Source: Fervidobacterium thailandense (lineage in GTDB: Bacteria; Thermotogota; Thermotogae; Thermotogales; Fervidobacteriaceae). From it: 64,000 nucleotides of DNA. The position numbers were made by a program, and so were the translations under genes. Location: the NCBI RefSeq assembly GCF_001719065.1, contig NZ_LWAF01000007.1, forward strand, positions 1-64,000, written 5' to 3'. The first letter of the stretch is position 1; each line of letters opens with the position of its first letter. The notes beneath the pieces were generated by a model, which worked only from the letters and a program-made list of their open reading frames with translations, ran no database searches and was not told the DNA's origin. Positions 57,359-64,000 of the stretch are shown here, in pieces.

Positions 57359-58486
57359 TTGGTGAACGAAAATTTGGCAACCCAAGTTAGTAGGATACTT
57401 TCAAAGCACAGACTGAAGATTAACGATCGTACTTTGAAGCGGTTTTTGACCGCGTTGGAAAGTATCAACGACGTTTTAACACCGGAGTTGATAGAAATTC
57501 TGGTTCTTGACAATCTAACGATTGGTGAATCGTACTTTTTTAGAGACAGAAAGGTTTACAATTTTCTTAGAAAGATCTTGCCGTCCAAGTCCGACTGGAC
57601 AGTGTTATCAATCGGTTGTTCACGCGGTGAGGAAGTTTACAGTTTCTCCATGGTTGCAAAGGAAGTTGGCGCGAATTTTGAAATTACCGGTCTGGATGTC
57701 TCACCGCAGCGAATCGAGGAAGCGAAGGTTGGTTGTTATAAATTTTGGAGCGTTCGGTTTCTTGATGAAAATGAGTTGGAGAGTTTTTTCAACAAGGTTG
57801 GTGACAAGTTCTGCGTTAAATCGGATTACCGAACAAACGTTACGTTCACGGCTGGGAACTTCTTGAGTACAAGCTTTGACAAAAAGTTCGATATCATCTT
57901 CGCCAGACGTGTATTGTTGTACGTGGAAAATGAAGGCTTGGCTATCAAAAAGATGTACGATCTGCTGCAAGATGAAGGGTTGCTGGTTTTGGGGTTGGGT
58001 GAGTATTTTCCCCAGGTACTGGAAATTTTCGAACCCATTGCTGAATGTCCTTGCGTTTACAGGAAGATTCAGAGAAAAGAAATAGCAACAACTGCCTATA
58101 AGAATGTCTCGGAAATTCGGAAAACTGCCGATTTCACCGCAAAACCACGAGCGGAGAACGCAAATGTAAAGGACGAATCAAAGAAGCTAAAAGCACAAAA
58201 AGAGGTTATCACCAAGACACTGGAACGCGAGCTTAATCTTGAACCCGCTTTAAGAGTCGTTGAGCACTGTTTGGAGAACAAAAAGCTAATAGAGGCGGAG
58301 AATTTCCTCAGGAAATTGGTTCACAACTTCCCAACGCACTATCTTGTTTGGAAATATCTCGGTATTTTGGAGATGGAAAAGGGAAATGTAAGAATTGCCA
58401 AAGAGTATCTCAAAAAGGCAGCGTTCTTGAATCACTTGGACGATGAAATCTGGCAGCTGTTACGTTTGACCAAAGGAAATGGGTAG
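57359..58486 (+). CDS. CheR-type methyltransferase with C-terminal TPR (WspC-like)
   Basis: A 375-residue protein. The N-terminal helical domain (about 1-70) has the CheR pattern LTIGESYFFRD, and the SAM domain has SIGCSRGEEVYSFS (84-97), GLDVSPQRI (111-119) and DIIFARRVLLYV (178-189). A charged linker (about 240-300) leads to a TPR-like C-terminus (LVWKYLGILEMEKGNVRIAK). CheR-TPR fusions belong to alternative chemosensory systems such as Wsp and Frz. It should methylate the receptor at 63034. Start TTG 57359 lies eight bases after GGAGGT; GTG 57362 is possible. Confidence 0.88.
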   Translation: MVNENLATQVSRILSKHRLKINDRTLKRFLTALESINDVLTPELIEILVLDNLTIGESYFFRDRKVYNFLRKILPSKSDWTVLSIGCSRGEEVYSFSMVAKEVGANFEITGLDVSPQRIEEAKVGCYKFWSVRFLDENELESFFNKVGDKFCVKSDYRTNVTFTAGNFLSTSFDKKFDIIFARRVLLYVENEGLAIKKMYDLLQDEGLLVLGLGEYFPQVLEIFEPIAECPCVYRKIQRKEIATTAYKNVSEIRKTADFTAKPRAENANVKDESKKLKAQKEVITKTLERELNLEPALRVVEHCLENKKLIEAENFLRKLVHNFPTHYLVWKYLGILEMEKGNVRIAKEYLKKAAFLNHLDDEIWQLLRLTKGNG

Positions 58487-58541
58487 AAACGGGTAGTTCC
58501 AAAGTGAAGAGTCCGATGAAGAACGAGATGAGGGTGGTAAC

Positions 58542-59309
58542 ATGCGCTTTTTTCTTTGCGAAATTGAGCATGCAAAGGGGGTTCATTTCCTCGCGCTTCC
58601 AACCGAAGATTTCCTTGGTGTGAGTGCTACATTTGTTCCCGTCCCAGACGGTGAGCGTGCCTTCGGCTTTGCAGAATACGAGGGACGTCTTTATCCTGTC
58701 GTCACACATGCCGACCTTGAAAAACCCATCTTTAAGTATTTCGCAGTGTATCAAAATTTCGCATTCGGTGTAACTCGTATCCTTGCCGAGGTTGAGAGTA
58801 CACCCACCCCCCTGACAAAGACAAACCCCCACGAATCTCTTGCCAGTACCGGTTGCGAGGAGATTTTAAGGGAAGTTTCCCATTACACCGGAATAGTCGT
58901 CCACGAGGGACAAGTTTACTACGTTTACAACTTCAGCAACGTGAAGGTTCCAAACGATGCAATCGTTGAAAAGGTACTCCTCAGAAAGGTTACAGAGCAG
59001 TACACGGATACCGGAGGAGATTTCATCATACTCGGTGGAAAATACGCTGTTTGCAAAGATCGGGTAAAAACTATACTTTTGGCGAACCTTGTGACACCAT
59101 TTAAAACGGAAGAATTCGACGGTTTCATAGACTACGAACGTGTAATTCCTGTCAAAAACTTGGATACCGGTGACTACGTTGTCGTACTCGAGAATGTCGC
59201 ATACCGGACGGGGAAAGTCTACGTTGTGAGTGGAACCGTTCTCGAACATCCGGAGAAAGGGGAGAAGATCCTCGAAACTGACGCAGGAGTCTTCAAAATA
59301 GTCGAATAA
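58542..59309 (+). CDS. divergent CheW-like coupling protein
   Basis: A 255-residue cytoplasmic protein that I cannot assign firmly. Two segments have the CheW pattern of a strand, G/E-rich turn and PV: FAEYEGRLYPVV (43-54) and GFIDYERVIPVKNL (194-207). The second is preceded by FIILGGKYAVCKDRVKTILL (161-180), which resembles the start of a CheW half-barrel. A third, weaker match is GIVVHEGQVYYVYNF (117-131). Its position between CheR-TPR and CheA supports a role as adaptor between receptor and kinase, as WspB/WspD have. Other functions cannot be excluded. Confidence 0.6.
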   Translation: MRFFLCEIEHAKGVHFLALPTEDFLGVSATFVPVPDGERAFGFAEYEGRLYPVVTHADLEKPIFKYFAVYQNFAFGVTRILAEVESTPTPLTKTNPHESLASTGCEEILREVSHYTGIVVHEGQVYYVYNFSNVKVPNDAIVEKVLLRKVTEQYTDTGGDFIILGGKYAVCKDRVKTILLANLVTPFKTEEFDGFIDYERVIPVKNLDTGDYVVVLENVAYRTGKVYVVSGTVLEHPEKGEKILETDAGVFKIVE

Positions 59310-59369
59310 CGTAAAGCGCGTTTATCTCGAAAACCGTCACCAAATGTTAGAATGCTGGGAGCGTGGAAT

Positions 59370-61136
59370 ATGAACACAGATTTCTTAGAAATTTTCTTTC
59401 AGGAATTACGTGAAAAGGGTCAAAGTGCCGTTGAAATGATAAAGCGATTCCTCGAAACCCGAGAACGCGAGTTGATAAACGAAATCTATCGCGTGTTCCA
59501 CACGATAAAGGGCTCAGCAAGTTTAGTTGGGCTCATTGGATTTCGCGATCTAATGCACAATTTGGAAAGCTACTTTAAGAAATATGAAAGTGGTGAGCTC
59601 GAGCTAACGGATGAACTTCTAGCAAGAATGCTCTCGATCATCCCGGAACTGTTGAACAGGACCGACGATATTTCTGAGGAGGAATTGAAATCTTACCTTG
59701 ATATTCTCGAGGGCAAGCAACGAGCTCAGGCTGCAGTTGTGAAGGAAGCTTTCTCCGAGAATCTTTCGGGTATTCTGATAGATATAATTTCCAAAACACT
59801 CAGTATTGAAAATAGCCTAATGAGGAACGATGTCAAGAACGCACTGAGAGAGGTTCGGACGCTCAAGTCCAGGTTGCTGAATATTATGGAGGAGAATTTC
59901 TACGTCAAGCTCTCCAATCTCCTGCGCAACTTCGACACGCTTGTAATCCAAGAAGCGACTCTCAATCAAAAGAAGGTGAAGCTGGAACTCCAAATCGGTC
60001 AGGAGAAAGTGGAAAGGAAGGACTCGCAAGTATTATTCGACGCATTGGTCCACCTTGTGAGAAACGCCATAGCCCACGGTATAGAGCCTTCTGAGGAAAG
60101 AAAAAGGAAAGGAAAGCCCGAGTATGGTACGATAACTCTTAGAAGTTATCTTGAGGGTGGAGAGTTGTACCTTGAAGTTGAAGATGACGGTGCGGGAATC
60201 GATCTTGAAAAGGTGAGGAAGAAAGCTGCTGAAAAAGGACTCGGGCACTTGCCACCGGAGGAGATTATCTTCGTACCGGGTTTTTCGACTAAAGACACTG
60301 CGGATGGTACGGCCGGTAGGGGTGTGGGGCTGGATGCCGTTAGGAACTTTGCCATGGCGCGCGGAGGCAACGTCGAGGTAGTTACAGCCCCCGGAAAGGG
60401 CACGAAGTTCATCGTTCATTTCCCGGTGAAAAGTTTCGTCGTGAAAGTCGTCGTCGTGGAAGCAGATGGAGTGATTTTCGCGGTGGAAACAAATGATCTA
60501 ATGGCAGTGATAGTGAGTGCTCAAACTATTGATGACAAAGTCAAGTACAAGGACAAGTTATACGATATTTCGTTTTCTTCAGCCAATCCGAGGTTCTGCC
60601 TCATCACATCCTCCAAGAAGGCACTCCTTGTGGATAGCATCGTAGGTGTTTTCGATGGACAAATCAGCAACGAATCCTACGGCTTTGTGAAGGGTTTTGT
60701 GAAAAACATATTCATCTATCCGCTGCCAGTGATCGACGTAAGTAAGATTTCCAAACGCGCCGAAAAATCCTTCAAGAAAAGAACGATACTAATAGTCGAT
60801 GATTCGTTCGTAACCAGGTCAATACTCTCAAAGTTTCTTAGGACTTTCGGTTACGAGGTTCTGGAAGCAAAATCTGGCGAAGAGGGCATAGAAATCTCGA
60901 AAAAAACCGATGTGGATTTGGTAGTGTGCGATGTCGAGATGCCCGGATTGGACGGTTTTGAAACAACCAAGCGTATAAAAGAGATAAAACCGAAATTGCC
61001 AGTTGTAATTTTCAGTACTTTGTCAGAAGAACAGTTAATTAGAGGCATGGAAGTTGGTGCGGATGGATACCTTTCAAAAAGCGAACCACCTGAGAGGTTG
61101 CTCAAGCTTGTTGAAAGGTTGGTCGAGGTCGAATGA
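59370..61136 (+). CDS. CheA-type hybrid histidine kinase with receiver (WspE-like)
   Basis: A 588-residue kinase. The Hpt domain (1-110) has phospho-acceptor His44 in FHTIKGSASLVG. A short dimerisation region (about 130-200) follows. The ATPase domain (205-355) has the N box HLVRNAIAHGIEP (228-240), DDGAGID (272-278), PGFSTKD and GRGVGLDAV. A CheW-like regulatory domain spans about 356-460, and a receiver (470-588) has D477/D478, D521 and K570. There is no CheY-binding P2 domain. The receiver may act as a phosphate sink or output. ATG 59370 is preferred to 59352 because GGGAG lies about nine bases upstream. The stop overlaps cheB by 4 bp. Confidence 0.93.
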   Translation: MNTDFLEIFFQELREKGQSAVEMIKRFLETRERELINEIYRVFHTIKGSASLVGLIGFRDLMHNLESYFKKYESGELELTDELLARMLSIIPELLNRTDDISEEELKSYLDILEGKQRAQAAVVKEAFSENLSGILIDIISKTLSIENSLMRNDVKNALREVRTLKSRLLNIMEENFYVKLSNLLRNFDTLVIQEATLNQKKVKLELQIGQEKVERKDSQVLFDALVHLVRNAIAHGIEPSEERKRKGKPEYGTITLRSYLEGGELYLEVEDDGAGIDLEKVRKKAAEKGLGHLPPEEIIFVPGFSTKDTADGTAGRGVGLDAVRNFAMARGGNVEVVTAPGKGTKFIVHFPVKSFVVKVVVVEADGVIFAVETNDLMAVIVSAQTIDDKVKYKDKLYDISFSSANPRFCLITSSKKALLVDSIVGVFDGQISNESYGFVKGFVKNIFIYPLPVIDVSKISKRAEKSFKKRTILIVDDSFVTRSILSKFLRTFGYEVLEAKSGEEGIEISKKTDVDLVVCDVEMPGLDGFETTKRIKEIKPKLPVVIFSTLSEEQLIRGMEVGADGYLSKSEPPERLLKLVERLVEVE

Positions 61137-61684
61137 AGAGGGTTATCATCGTCGGCTCGGCGGGGAGTCCCACGCAGGTTATAGAACTTTTGAAGTTCGG
61201 AGAACCTGTATACTTTCCGATAGTTTTATGCATTCACCTCACCAGTGCGGTAATCGAGACTTTCGCCGAACACATAACGAGGGAGACACAACTTCCAACT
61301 GTGGTTGTGAACGGTCCGACCAAACTGACTAATGGTATTCATCTACCAGCAGGAGGTAAGGATATCATCTTCCTCACACGTGACCTGGTAACTGTAAAGG
61401 AAGGGCCGGGAAAAATCCATCCCTCGATCTCAATGCTGTTTCTCTCACTGAAGAAAGTAGCCGATGAAAATTTTATTGTTATCGTTCTTGGGGGTCTTGG
61501 GGACGACGGAAAAAACGAAGCGAAGAGTTTGCTAAAAAAGAAAGTGAGATTCTTAATTCAGGAGGATGCTGAATTTCCCTACCTTCCAAGAAACATCCAT
61601 CGAGAACTGGGAGAGAGAAGTGAACCGAGAACATTCGCTGAAATCAAGTCCATTCTGAAATCAATAAATAAAGATGCTCGCTGA
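61133..61684 (+). CDS. CheB methylesterase catalytic domain without receiver
   Basis: The 183-residue protein matches only the C-terminal catalytic half of CheB. It shows the serine motif VGSAGSPTQV (Ser9), the histidine in LCIHLTS (His35), and LGGLGDDG (Asp125), the expected Ser-His-Asp triad. It would remove methyl groups or deamidate glutamines on the receptor. The N-terminal receiver of ordinary CheB is absent, so phosphorylation control must be lost or supplied by another protein. It overlaps the kinase gene by 4 bp. Confidence 0.88.
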   Translation: MKRVIIVGSAGSPTQVIELLKFGEPVYFPIVLCIHLTSAVIETFAEHITRETQLPTVVVNGPTKLTNGIHLPAGGKDIIFLTRDLVTVKEGPGKIHPSISMLFLSLKKVADENFIVIVLGGLGDDGKNEAKSLLKKKVRFLIQEDAEFPYLPRNIHRELGERSEPRTFAEIKSILKSINKDAR

Positions 61685-61696
61685 GGGGGGAGAGAG

Positions 61697-63037
61697 ATGA
61701 AAAAAGTCCTCGTCGTGGATGACTCAGATGTTTGGCGCACATATCTCAAGAATCTTTTGGAATTGAATGGTTGCTCCGTGGAGGTTGCCAGAGACGGACT
61801 TGACGGTCTGAATAAATTCTTCAGCTTTCTTCCGGATGTGGTAATTGTTGACCATGTGATGCCCAAGCTAAACGGCATTCACTTTGCAAGGTTCATCAGA
61901 AGTTTTAACGTGTTCAAACGCGTAGGGATTCTTATGCTCACGGGCGCTGACGAGACGGTTAATCCCTTTTGGGCAAAGAAGAGTGGGGTAAACGTATTTG
62001 TTAAAAAAACTGCCCCGCAAGAAGATATAGAGAAAGCTATTTTATCTTTCATCTCTCAACCCTACGCAATCGAGTGGACAAGGGAGATTTACAAGATCCA
62101 CATAGAACCCTATGGAGAGCTGGTAGACATTCTCGACGAGAGTTTGAAGAAAGCAACTCTGACAGACGAGATACTGAGTTATGCAAGCTACATATTCGAT
62201 GAGTTCACCGTTTTCCGAAAGATATATGAACTATTTTTAGAGCTCTTGGAGTTTGAGGCAGTTTACTTTGCCGTTGCATCGCTTTCAAGGATGAGGATTT
62301 ACGGCTTTGGAAAAAGCGAACTCGCGGCTCCAGAGGAAGTTAGAAGAGCGTTGGAAATGAGCAGCGATCTGAGTATCTACTCGTCTGTTGAAGAGCATTT
62401 TCAAGGGTCAAGAAAACTATCAGAAAGTTTTGTGCTTGAGGAAATATTCTCATCAAACGATGAGTTACTTGGCTTTGTTCTCTTTGAGAATCCAAAGATT
62501 GTTGAGGCAACTCAAAAGACATTGCTTTACGTCAACGATGCTCTGGGAAATCTTTTCCTTCTCATGAACGATTACTACAATCTTAACAAAGGTCTTGAAT
62601 GTGATACGATTACCGGGGCATACAACATGACATTTTTTAGAACAAAGTTGGCCTCGTCCATAGACTTTGCGATTAGGAACGCCCTACCTATTTCAGTTGT
62701 GAAAACAAAAATTGTGAACCTCCGAGAATTTGTCAACAGGTGTGGAGGAAATCTTGCCAACGAGTTCTTGAAGAAAGTGGGTGAAATACTCCAGGAAACC
62801 TCCCAAGAATTAGTCGGCAGGATCAAAGTGGATGAGTTTTGCAACATATTGATAGGTGCAAAATATGAGCGTGCCCAACAAATCGCTGAGGATATAAAGA
62901 ATAAAATTAAATCCATAATGGAAAAGGACGATAGGCTTTGCTGGGTAAAGCTTGAATTTCATATAATCGAGTGGAACGGAGAACCCTTAGGTGAGATGAT
63001 TGAGAAAATTTACTCGAAGGGGGACGCACAACTATGA
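61697..63037 (+). CDS. response regulator with degenerate GGDEF domain (WspR-like)
   Basis: A 446-residue protein. The receiver domain (1-118) has D8/D9, phospho-acceptor D52, T82 and K103/K104. A GAF-like middle region spans about 155-290. The C-terminal domain (300-440) follows the GGDEF fold: DTITGAYNMTFF at its start, a diverged metal-binding region, then GRIKVDEFCNIL. The signature GG(D/E)EF is replaced by KVDEF (377-381), and the usual DxDxFK metal site reads KTKIVNLREF. It is therefore unlikely to make cyclic di-GMP. GGGGGAG lies before the ATG; the stop overlaps the next gene by 4 bp. Confidence 0.88.
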   Translation: MKKVLVVDDSDVWRTYLKNLLELNGCSVEVARDGLDGLNKFFSFLPDVVIVDHVMPKLNGIHFARFIRSFNVFKRVGILMLTGADETVNPFWAKKSGVNVFVKKTAPQEDIEKAILSFISQPYAIEWTREIYKIHIEPYGELVDILDESLKKATLTDEILSYASYIFDEFTVFRKIYELFLELLEFEAVYFAVASLSRMRIYGFGKSELAAPEEVRRALEMSSDLSIYSSVEEHFQGSRKLSESFVLEEIFSSNDELLGFVLFENPKIVEATQKTLLYVNDALGNLFLLMNDYYNLNKGLECDTITGAYNMTFFRTKLASSIDFAIRNALPISVVKTKIVNLREFVNRCGGNLANEFLKKVGEILQETSQELVGRIKVDEFCNILIGAKYERAQQIAEDIKNKIKSIMEKDDRLCWVKLEFHIIEWNGEPLGEMIEKIYSKGDAQL

Positions 63038-64000
63038 AATTGAGCTTAAAGTACGCGTTGGCTGTTTCATTGTTGCTAATTTCGTTCGTAACAATATTGC
63101 TCTTTGTGACTTTTAACCAGTTTGCAAAGATTACAAGAACCAACGTTCTTAACGTTTTTAGACTTGAGGTAGAGGCTTTGGCAAAGTACAAACATTATGA
63201 ACCCCTCTTTGCAACAAAACCATCTTTTGGATATTACTATGTTCTAAACAGCGATGGGATTGCAATATTCCACACTGATCCATCCAAAGTAGGCATCGAT
63301 GCAAAACAAGCTGTACCAGGGCTTTTTGAATACATGCAAAAACACAAGTCTGGCATCTACTCGTACGTTTTTGAAGGAGTTGAGAGACACATTGCCTTCA
63401 CCTTCGATGGGGAGAATTTTATCGTACACGCGGCTACAAAAGATGATCTTTTTAGGGATCTTCAGAGGTTTCGCAGAAGACTTTTCACCTTTGGTTATCC
63501 TCTACTTATATTAATTTCTCTGATTCTTGGTTACGTTTTTGGTGAGTTTCTCGTAAAAACCCCAAAATCCCAGTTGGAGAATTCCAACAAATTGTTCGGT
63601 TCTATTTCCGAAGCAATTATCACAGCTTCCACTTCCACAGCGGAGATCAAAGCCATGGCCGAGAATACTGAAAAAGCATCGTTGGAACTTGACAAATCCG
63701 TTGAGGAATTCGCCGCGTACCTCGAGGAAAGTAGAGCCGAAGTGGAGTCCACGTTATTGCGGATAAAACACTTTACAGACACTATCGAAGATATTACCAA
63801 ATCGTCTTCAAAACTTGCCGAGTTGACCGAAACACTTTCATCTTTGGCTGAAAAGATTACCGACATTTCCGATAATATAACCGTGCTTGCGATTAACGCA
63901 TCCATCGAGACGAGTAAGCAAAATATCGATCGGGAAGGGTTGGCAAGAATTGCGGAGATGATCATGGACCTTTCGAACTCAACACGAAACTTGGCGAAAG
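63034..64000 (+). CDS. chemoreceptor with Cache-like sensor, partial (WspA-like)
   Basis: This frame is open to the end of the window (322 codons seen). A span at about 7-29 and another at about 150-172 enclose a region of about 120 residues with FGYYYVLNSDGIAIFH and SGIYSYVFEGVERHIAF, a single-Cache pattern. The cytoplasmic part is a long coiled coil; its hairpin tip reads ITVLAINASIETSK, diverged from the usual [12 protein letters not shown]. No clear HAMP domain follows the second span. It overlaps the preceding gene by ATGA and is the probable input of this operon. Confidence 0.88.
   Translation, partial: MKLSLKYALAVSLLLISFVTILLFVTFNQFAKITRTNVLNVFRLEVEALAKYKHYEPLFATKPSFGYYYVLNSDGIAIFHTDPSKVGIDAKQAVPGLFEYMQKHKSGIYSYVFEGVERHIAFTFDGENFIVHAATKDDLFRDLQRFRRRLFTFGYPLLILISLILGYVFGEFLVKTPKSQLENSNKLFGSISEAIITASTSTAEIKAMAENTEKASLELDKSVEEFAAYLEESRAEVESTLLRIKHFTDTIEDITKSSSKLAELTETLSSLAEKITDISDNITVLAINASIETSKQNIDREGLARIAEMIMDLSNSTRNLAK

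Overview
The window comes from a thermophilic bacterium that looks like a member of the Thermotogales, most likely Fervidobacterium or a close relative. This is an inference from protein sequence and gene order: a PurL of about 600 residues, one continuous str-S10-spc-alpha ribosomal superoperon, and B12 genes sitting in mobile DNA. No 16S rRNA gene is present to confirm it.

Layout. Positions 3-494 hold the end of a CRISPR array (seven 36-bp repeats, six spacers, two of them identical). Positions 703-7146 are a uracil permease with a PyrR-type RNA hairpin in its leader, followed by a tightly packed purine operon (purK-E-C-S-Q-L) that ends at a strong terminator. Positions 7267-8568 are an intact IS6-like element inserted, with a 9-bp target duplication, between a probable promoter and a secreted coiled-coil protein. 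Positions 8594-14857 carry that protein plus signalling genes (membrane HD-GYP, chemoreceptor, tRNA-Pro, REC/HD-GYP). Positions 14880-19257 are a mosaic: a second, broken IS6-like copy that contains an IS256 element and a fragment of a cobalamin cluster (3' end of a Dph6-like gene plus a whole cobyric acid synthase). A NERD-domain gene follows. Then comes a minus-strand run, tig-clpP-yebC-hypothetical-cheR-lspA-rluD (25799 down to 19999).

Positions 25919-45943 are the minus-strand ribosomal superoperon: rpsL-rpsG-fusA-tuf, the S10 cluster, the spc cluster with secY-adk-map-infA-rpmJ, and the alpha cluster with rpoA-rplQ. It has a consensus promoter upstream of rpsL, a terminator-like hairpin between tuf and rpsJ, and a final hairpin after rplQ. 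Upstream of it lie tRNA-Val and tRNA-Gln. Positions 46517-48998 encode an exported protein, an ABC-2 type permease without an adjacent ATPase, and a membrane-anchored protein. priA, a MetF-like reductase gene and pyk follow on the minus strand. Positions 53791-56396 are an IS481-like element split by a second IS256 copy; removing the IS256 copy and one 8-bp duplication restores the open frame. tRNA-Ser and tRNA-Arg follow.

Positions 56828-64000 (running off the window) are the most interesting part: an operon of a small membrane protein, a CheR-TPR methyltransferase, a divergent CheW-like protein, a CheA kinase with its own receiver, a CheB esterase without a receiver, a receiver protein with a degenerate GGDEF domain (KVDEF) and a chemoreceptor. 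The gene set resembles the Wsp chemosensory system, but the output domain lacks the expected catalytic motif, so its output is unknown. With the two HD-GYP proteins this makes the window rich in chemosensory and possible cyclic-di-GMP signalling genes.
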